Assembly: GCA_951394045.1 (NCBI GenBank)
Contig: CATOAN010000041.1
Coordinates: forward strand, 1 to 12,595
Source: Nitzschia sp. DOCU1
Lineage: Eukaryota > Bacillariophyta > Bacillariophyceae > Bacillariales > Bacillariaceae
Reading direction: 5' to 3'
Length of the DNA stretch: 12,595 nucleotides
Of this stretch, positions 8,128 through 12,595 are shown piece by piece; the first letter of the stretch is position 1; the number at the start of each line of letters is the position of its first letter. Under the pieces are notes generated by a model. It was not told the DNA's origin and made no database searches. It saw nothing but the letters and a program-made list of their open reading frames with translations. The translations under genes were made by a program, and so were the position numbers.

Positions 8128-8592
8128 TTAGCAGAGACTCCACCCGACTTTGAAATCGGAGTATGTGTTGATATAGGCGCCGGAAGATAGTTTGTGCTGT
8201 ACTTTGAAAAGCAACTCTACTTTCGGTCCAGTGACATTAAAAGCAGCATCCAAGACAGTCAATGCGGTCACATAAGTTTTGTACCCGGCCTTGTCCCCAA
8301 GGGATTGGTCATTGGTGAAGTCGAGTTCGGTTTGTTCCGTTGCAACTTGTGTGAAATTTCCACTCTGGACTCCATTCTGCCAGATTGCGCAATGGGAGAA
8401 AATGTCCTTTGGGGAATCGGCTTCGCCGCCGCCCAGACGTCGTTTAAAAGCAGAAGAGCTTGCATCGAAATTACATTGTACCTTGAACAGACCTAGTGCG
8501 CACATTTTCATTTCAGAAAACTTTCCTGATACGTCTTCTCCCTCTGCAAATACAGTGCTGAGGAGGGCAAGGTAGAGCCAGAGCTTCATCAT
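8128..8592 (-). CDS. Small secreted protein, hypothetical (signal-peptide exon)
   Basis: ATG ATG at 8587-8592 opens a 154-codon frame ending TAA-adjacent at 8128. Residues 1-16 (MMKLWLYLALLSTVFA) are a clear signal peptide with a likely cut after VFA, before EGEDVSGKF. The mature part has few cysteines (at MCALGLFKVQC and SHC), an RR pair followed by GGGE, and an Asn-rich/Thr-rich portion with NVT and NFT N-glycosylation sequons. Its end (KVELLFKVQHKLSSGAYINTYSDF) has beta-strand character. No known domain is recognised. It may be complete as read, or the last residues may be intronic and the coding sequence continue into the segment at 7665-7949. By its signal peptide the product would be secreted, lumenal or cell-surface. 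Confidence 0.5.
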   Translation of the reverse strand: MMKLWLYLALLSTVFAEGEDVSGKFSEMKMCALGLFKVQCNFDASSSAFKRRLGGGEADSPKDIFSHCAIWQNGVQSGNFTQVATEQTELDFTNDQSLGDKAGYKTYVTALTVLDAAFNVTGPKVELLFKVQHKLSSGAYINTYSDFKVGWSLC

Positions 8593-8707
8593 GGTGTTTT
8601 CTTAGGGATTGGTGGTGGTAGAGCGAATTTTTCGGGGAGTCTGTTCTTAAATTGTTGCGAAACGTTTTATGAGTCGTCGTTCATTTGGAATCGGCATCGG
8701 CATCGAA

Positions 8708-8889
8708 TGCTTCCGAACAGCCGCCGCTGATCGCTTTGGTCTTTTGACAACAGTTCTCACATTCAAGCGCCATGGAACATCGATTGCTTCCGAACAGCCG
8801 GTTGCAGTCGATCACATTTGATTTCGCTTTGGACTTTTGACAAGAATGACAGCAGTTCTCATATTCATATTCAAGCGCCACGGAACATC
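8708..8889. repeat. Diverged tandem duplication (two units)
   Basis: Unit 1 (8708-8784) and unit 2 (8785-8889) share the same ordered blocks. These are TGCTTCCGAACAGCC, then a GATCGCTTTGGTCTTTTGACA / GATTTCGCTTTGGACTTTTGACA-type block, then CAGTTCTCA, then TTCAAGCGCCA and GGAACATC. Unit 2 is longer through small insertions, including a doubled TCATAT. On the minus strand both units encode a cysteine-containing peptide (ALE..ENCC..CQK and C..LFGS..C), but a full-length version lacks an ATG. A local duplication is certain; a coding role is not. Confidence 0.75.
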
Positions 8890-9160
8890 ACGTTTGGGGT
8901 TGTTTTGCCCATGCAGTATTTTTAAAACGATCGAAATTGTAATATCGGAAAAATTGAGCGAAACACATTTGGGCATCGGAGACGACAATTCGGAGCAACG
9001 TACTGTAATGCCGGCAGCTGAGAAGATTCGGGGTAGGCTCGAACAAGATTCGGTTGCGATAGGGGAGGGAGGGTTCGCGCCTGCGTCTGCATGCACTTCT
9101 AGGCTCGAACAAGAAGAAGCTTCAAAAATTGTGACACCCGGATTGATGCGAATTTTTTAG
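8846..9160 (+). CDS. Small hypothetical ORF, weak
   Basis: ATG at 8846 opens about 104 codons ending TAG at 9158-9160. It begins MTAVLIFIFKRHGTSRLG, a short hydrophobic start followed by basic residues, and its later part contains RLEQDS and RLEQEE encoded by an exact 15-bp direct repeat in the same frame. The first part overlaps unit 2 of the tandem duplication. No family is recognised, and the minus strand has similarly long open frames here. Length alone is the main support, so chance is quite possible. Confidence 0.2.
   Translation: MTAVLIFIFKRHGTSRLGLFCPCSIFKTIEIVISEKLSETHLGIGDDNSEQRTVMPAAEKIRGRLEQDSVAIGEGGFAPASACTSRLEQEEASKIVTPGLMRIF
9034..9114 (+). repeat. 15-bp direct repeat, 66 bp apart
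   Basis: TAGGCTCGAACAAGA occurs at 9034-9048 and again at 9100-9114. The 66-bp period is a multiple of three, so both copies fall in the same frame of the weak ORF at 8846-9160. Confidence 0.6.
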
Positions 9161-9623
9161 TATCGCACCATATCATACGCTTACTTAGAGGCTTTCCTTG
9201 ATTTTTCGGCATGTCTATCCTTGGTACCTACAGTACCTGGTTAAACACTTGCCTGGTAGACGACCGTAACATTTAACACGAGTGGTCTTCGCCCCAAGAA
9301 AAATGAGGATCCAACGCGAACCACGGTGTGTGCCCTTGAACCTCAAACACACAACGCATATTTATGCCCGGGATTATGCCCCGGAATGTTCACCTGTCCC
9401 ACTCCAAAGACTGCTTATCGTACCACAAAACCAAAAATGCGATCCAATACCCACTGATGGTTAGGCGTTCGCATTGGCCATGGAGGCGGATCACAAAACG
9501 TCTGTTCACATTCAGAGCAAATCACAAGTCTCAAAATAGCCCAGAAGAATACAGTACCAAACGTTCTATTAATACCGGTCGCGCTCTAGAGTAGGACAAA
9601 AAACTTCTTACGAAGAAATCATC

Positions 9624-10730
9624 ATGGTCAATCAGCAAATGACAATGGCAGTGAGCGCCAGTGACATTCACAGCACCAGCGCATCAGCCGGGGCTTTTAC
9701 GCAGCCGCATGAACAGTGTCCCAAATCGAAGAAACTTCGGAGGATAGCTCTCGGTCCAAAGTACCATCCAGGGGAACACGCAATATTATGCGGGCGGGGC
9801 AAAGTATGTTCAATGTCGGCTGGAAACCTTTATCTCAAAGCTCTGGTCAATCACTTCCTCGCCCCATACTCAAGGGCGAACAACAAGGCCGAGAAATCGC
9901 GAATCGTCACCGCCATCATTGATGCAGTACACGCCCTCCCCGATGGTACATTCATTAGATTCGAGAAAGGACAATGGTGGCAGGTAGACGATGCCTTTGC
10001 GCGAGAGAAGGTAAGCAGAACTGTCTCTAATTCATCCCATCGCAGCCTCGAACGATCGTGACTCACAAGGTAACTTGGTTTTAACCCACAGATCGGATCG
10101 TTATTCCGTGATACTCTCTTTTTGCAGTACCGTTCGAGCACCAAAGCCAAGATGGCAAAGAAGAAGAAGTGCAAGAACAACATCGTCATCGCTGGTGCAG
10201 CAGACGAAGAAGAAGAAGAAGAAGAGCAGGCGCGGAACGTCCAGCCTGACGTGGATATTTCGTCCCCATATCCGCACACAGAAATACGATGTCCTCCTCC
10301 TCCTTCTTCACACTATGCAACGACCATTCCTGCTGCGATTGAGTCTTTGTCCTACCATGGGAATGTTTCACAGGTGTCTCTCGAGGAGGGTCATCTTAAC
10401 GGCAGCAACGAAGAGGGGACGACGAGTCGCTGTGAGACGCCCGATGCTGCTGTGGCGACCGAAAGCGGGCCGTATCCTCCTGTGATGCTCCTCACACCTC
10501 GTCAAACGTGCTTCCCGTCCCCTCTGCAAGGAAGGAATATCCCTCGACAAGTATCGGCCTCGCCGAGTATTGTGCCCCATGAGCCCGTAAAGACTCTCCC
10601 ATTTCAGTGCCCGCATGTACCACCCATAACTTATGTCGAATACGAGAAGTATGACTTCGAAGAGCCCAGAATCCCTGATGACATCTCGGAGATCGGTGAG
10701 CTCCAAGAATTTCTCGAGGAATGCTTCTGA
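9624..10730 (+). CDS. DUF6824 domain protein (putative nuclear regulator), two exons
   Basis: The spliced CDS is join(9624..10010, 10092..10730), giving 341 residues. The DUF6824 domain spans about 48-143. It has the typical opening HAILCGRGK (52-60), then an SAGNLYLKALVNHF helix, NKAEKSRIVTAIIDAVHAL (87-105), FIRFEKGQWWQVDDAFAREK (110-129) and, after the splice, IGSLFRDTLFLQYRSSTKAK. This family is strongly expanded in diatoms and often found in putative transcription regulators; its biochemical role is not established to my knowledge. A lysine cluster just after the domain (KMAKKKKCK) could be a nuclear localisation signal. It is followed by an acidic run of seven Glu. The remainder is Pro/Ser-rich and probably disordered, ending in an acidic segment (EYEKYDFEEPRIPDDISEIGELQEFLEECF) that resembles an acidic activation tail. 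That reading is inference. It is convergent with the GDSL-type gene. Confidence 0.85.
10011..10091 (+). other. Intron of the DUF6824 gene
   Basis: This is an 81-nt phase-0 intron with donor GAGAAG|GTAAGC and acceptor TTTTAACCCACAG|ATC. Read-through would stop at a TGA at 10059-10061 and cut the domain off after AREK. Splicing restores the conserved REK-IGSLFRDTLFLQYRSS continuation. Confidence 0.92.
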
Positions 10731-11040
10731 GGATCATCTGCCAAAAGTGTAAATTTCTTGCGCACGAGCAATATCGCGGGCCATTTATCGTCCATTCTAA
10801 GCGGCAGCATGTCATAGGGGGCATGGGGCCAAGAGTAGGCACCAGTTGTATTCAAAGCCACTGTCGTACTTACGGATTATCATGGAGTAGTGTGAAAGAC
10901 TACTTATGTAGACTAAAATACAATGAAATGGTGCGTTTAATATGGTCAAAGCGACTGGAAAGGATACCGCGCTAGTTCCATTAGAATGCCGCCGTCTCTA
11001 CACGACGTTGCTGAGATCCGATACAGTGTAACTGATTTTG
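10731..11040. other. Convergent intergenic spacer
   Basis: About 310 bp separate the stops of the DUF6824 gene (+) and the hydrolase gene (-). They must contain both 3' UTRs. An 84-codon frame from 10721 starts inside the last codons of the DUF6824 gene and shows no family resemblance. No hairpin terminator or RNA gene is seen. Confidence 0.5.
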
Positions 11041-12595
11041 TTAACGATCCCAGTGTTCCAGAATGGCAGCAGCAATATGTCTCCCCCACAGCTCGTAGCC
11101 TTCGTCGTTTGGGTGCATTTTGTCCATCGCAACATAGGGTGAGCCGGTTCCATTTTGCGACGCAGCGGAGCGATCGGCCGGTACCACATGGTGATCGGAA
11201 TGATGGTGGGGGTGATGCGGATTGTGTTCATCATGATGTTGACTCTCGGGGCCATGCAAGTCATCCAATACTCCCTCTGCTTCATCGTCATCTCCATCTG
11301 GATAGTAGTGCTGGCGCATGAGCTCTTGAATTCTTTCCCGGGCGTTTTGGGTGACATCTGTAGTTCTCAGCAGCAAACGTTCTTGACGTATATTTTCTCG
11401 TATCGGCCCTAGCCCTGCTTCCACGTCCGCCCACCATTTCAAATCGGGTTGGGGGATAAAGACGACATACTCCGGAAATGATGAACTCAGAAATCGCTTG
11501 TTGTTTTCCATCGCTCGAAACAGAGGAACCAAGAACCAGCAAAGGGGCACCAAATGAAAGATTTTCACAGGTGCTATCGGTAGTTCCGGAACCACCACCA
11601 ATGGCCTTCGCAAATTCATAAGCCCATCAGCGTCTTGCTGTTGTTCTATGGGAGGCTCTTCCTCCGCCGCCGACTCATCTTCATCATCCTTTTTGCCGAT
11701 TTGAAAGTCCATTTTCCCTTCTAGGGCGCCGACGATGCTTCGAAGTTGATTACGCAAACCCCCCACAATGCGTTTTGTACCGTCCTTGAGACTCGACTTT
11801 GCGCCGGCCGTCATGTGCGGCATGAATGCATCCTTCAAATCATTCAGGCCCGTCAACACTACGGCAATGTCGTAGTACTGCGCCGCCACCTCAGGGTCAA
11901 GAGAATCTCTTTGAAAGAGAAGCCCTTTACGAATAAGCTCGTCTTCTTTTTTCTCCTGTTGGTCGTCGCTTTGCGGGGTCTGAACAATCTCTTTGATATC
12001 CGTCAAATCCTCCTTGACTCGTTCCCTAGTAGCTCGAAGGCGACGAGTCACTTGCGACCACCACTCCTGGACAATTTGAACGGTAGTTTCGCGGACACGT
12101 TTGGGATTCTTTTCTGGGTCGTTGTGAAGTGCCTCCCACCAATCCTTGAAATAATTCCGATTCTTGATTGACGCTTCCTCGAGGTCATTCGTGCTTTCCA
12201 ACTCGGTCAATCGCCTACGCAATGCTTGACGCTCCTGCCATTTTCGTCGCTTGGCTTTCCATTCCCAATACAGACGATCTAGACGCCCCGGCCGGTGTGG
12301 TTCAATTTGATGAATGTCTTGTACAATTTGAGAGGCTGAAACTCCGGGCGTTCCCACACACGTCCAGTACACAGCACGTCCTCCACAAGCTTTGGAGAGT
12401 GCTCGTGCAATCGATTCGGGCAAAACCGGTGTCCCCGATTTCGACATCCCCACACCCGCAGCCAACGAGTCACCTACCACCAAGAGACGTAGTGGTTTTT
12501 CATTGCTGAGAAATTTCGGCAAAAAGCCTCGTTCCACTGCAATCGCAACACCACGGGCAGGCATGACAGGACGAGGAGCGTCCCCATGATAGGCC
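11041..12595 (-). CDS. SGNH/GDSL-type hydrolase (esterase/lipase-like), 5' end beyond the window
   Basis: The frame is open to the right edge of the window. The first ATG inside it, at 12562-12564, gives 507 residues, but ten more in-frame codons precede it, so the true start or an upstream exon may lie outside. Numbering from that ATG, the SGNH blocks are VVGDSLAAGVG with nucleophile Ser33 in block I, CVGTPGVSAS with Gly71 in block II, VLTGLNDL with Asn241 in block III and MDKMHPNDEGYELW with Asp481 and His484 in block V. The full catalytic set is therefore present. By family it hydrolyses ester bonds of lipids, acylated glycans or similar; the substrate is unknown. Two long insertions are notable. 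A charged, coiled-coil-like segment (about 95-225, EWKAKRRKWQERQALRRRLTELE) sits between blocks II and III. An acidic then His-rich stretch (HHDEHNPHHPHHHSDHH, 443-459) lies just before the catalytic Asp-His. A hydrophobic patch near 330-350 (VKIFHLVPLCWFLVPLF) could contact membrane or be core sheet. Confidence 0.85.
   Translation of the reverse strand, partial: AYHGDAPRPVMPARGVAIAVERGFLPKFLSNEKPLRLLVVGDSLAAGVGMSKSGTPVLPESIARALSKACGGRAVYWTCVGTPGVSASQIVQDIHQIEPHRPGRLDRLYWEWKAKRRKWQERQALRRRLTELESTNDLEEASIKNRNYFKDWWEALHNDPEKNPKRVRETTVQIVQEWWSQVTRRLRATRERVKEDLTDIKEIVQTPQSDDQQEKKEDELIRKGLLFQRDSLDPEVAAQYYDIAVVLTGLNDLKDAFMPHMTAGAKSSLKDGTKRIVGGLRNQLRSIVGALEGKMDFQIGKKDDEDESAAEEEPPIEQQQDADGLMNLRRPLVVVPELPIAPVKIFHLVPLCWFLVPLFRAMENNKRFLSSSFPEYVVFIPQPDLKWWADVEAGLGPIRENIRQERLLLRTTDVTQNARERIQELMRQHYYPDGDDDEAEGVLDDLHGPESQHHDEHNPHHPHHHSDHHVVPADRSAASQNGTGSPYVAMDKMHPNDEGYELWGRHIAAAILEHWDR

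Larger units (their letters stand above)
8593..9623. other. Intergenic region with a diverged tandem duplication; promoter side of the DUF6824 gene
   Basis: The left edge should be the promoter of the minus-strand secreted-protein gene and the right edge that of the DUF6824 gene. Between them lie the tandem duplication at 8708-8889 and an open plus-strand frame (ATG at 8846 to TAG at 9160, about 104 codons) that I cannot assign. That frame contains a 15-bp direct repeat. From 9161 to 9623 I see only a small hairpin-forming sequence, GGTAC-CTACA-GTACC (9223-9237), and no gene. Confidence 0.4.

Noticed and set aside
9030..9120. GTTCGAGCC (minus strand), resembling a tRNA T-loop, twice
   Set aside because: The flanking bases do not form the five-pair T stem, and no anticodon or acceptor stem is found at the right distance. 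The two copies are simply the 15-bp direct repeat.
9851..10279. 142-codon minus-strand frame across the DUF6824 intron
   Set aside because: It is antisense to the conserved domain, and its Ser/Ala-rich runs mirror the GAA repeat of the real gene.
10721..10975. 84-codon plus-strand frame after the DUF6824 gene
   Set aside because: Its ATG lies inside the last codons of the DUF6824 gene and it has no recognisable family. It most likely lies in the 3' UTR.
11746..12509. 113-141 codon plus-strand frames opposite the hydrolase
   Set aside because: They are shadows of the GDSL-type gene, whose catalytic motifs are all in the minus strand frame.
1..12595. CRISPR array, transposon or viral element
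   Set aside because: No regularly spaced identical repeats, transposase or integrase motifs, long terminal repeats or target-site duplications were seen.

Overview
The window reads as nuclear DNA of a photosynthetic stramenopile, most likely a diatom. The evidence is short introns (81-165 nt) with GT..AG borders, a methionine-initiated gene in a CACCATGG context, monocistronic genes on both strands, and a gene of the DUF6824 family, which is expanded in diatoms. I cannot name the species. No prokaryotic operon structure, CRISPR array, transposase, rRNA or tRNA was found.

Layout: 1-1584 has no gene I can support. 1585-3730 (+) is a three-exon gene for a Golgi-type type II membrane glycosyltransferase with a DVD metal-binding motif. 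3731-4550 is intergenic DNA plus the likely promoter and 5' leader of the next gene. 4551-5951 (+) is an intronless S-adenosylmethionine synthetase, complete and typical except for an extra segment of about 36 residues. 5952-6600 is mostly non-coding; it carries two TGACGT-type palindromes and a possible spliced plus-strand coding fragment that runs under the end of the next gene. 6601-7344 (-) is a predicted armadillo-like helical protein whose last part looks frame-broken. 7665-8592 (-) is a small secreted-protein locus: a signal-peptide exon and a second coding segment whose junction I cannot fix. 8593-9623 holds a diverged tandem duplication and the upstream region of the next gene. 9624-10730 (+) is a two-exon DUF6824 protein, a likely nuclear regulator. 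10731-11040 is the convergent spacer. 11041 to the right edge (-) is an SGNH/GDSL hydrolase cut by the window end.

The genes do not form a pathway. The mix is two housekeeping or secretory enzymes (SAM synthetase, glycosyltransferase), one lipase/esterase-like hydrolase and several lineage-specific proteins. The stretch from about 6400 to 9160 is the least settled. It has weak ORFs, uncertain splicing and antiparallel coding signals, and it is where a new gene or a decayed one is most likely. I did not find convincing evidence of a new multi-gene system.
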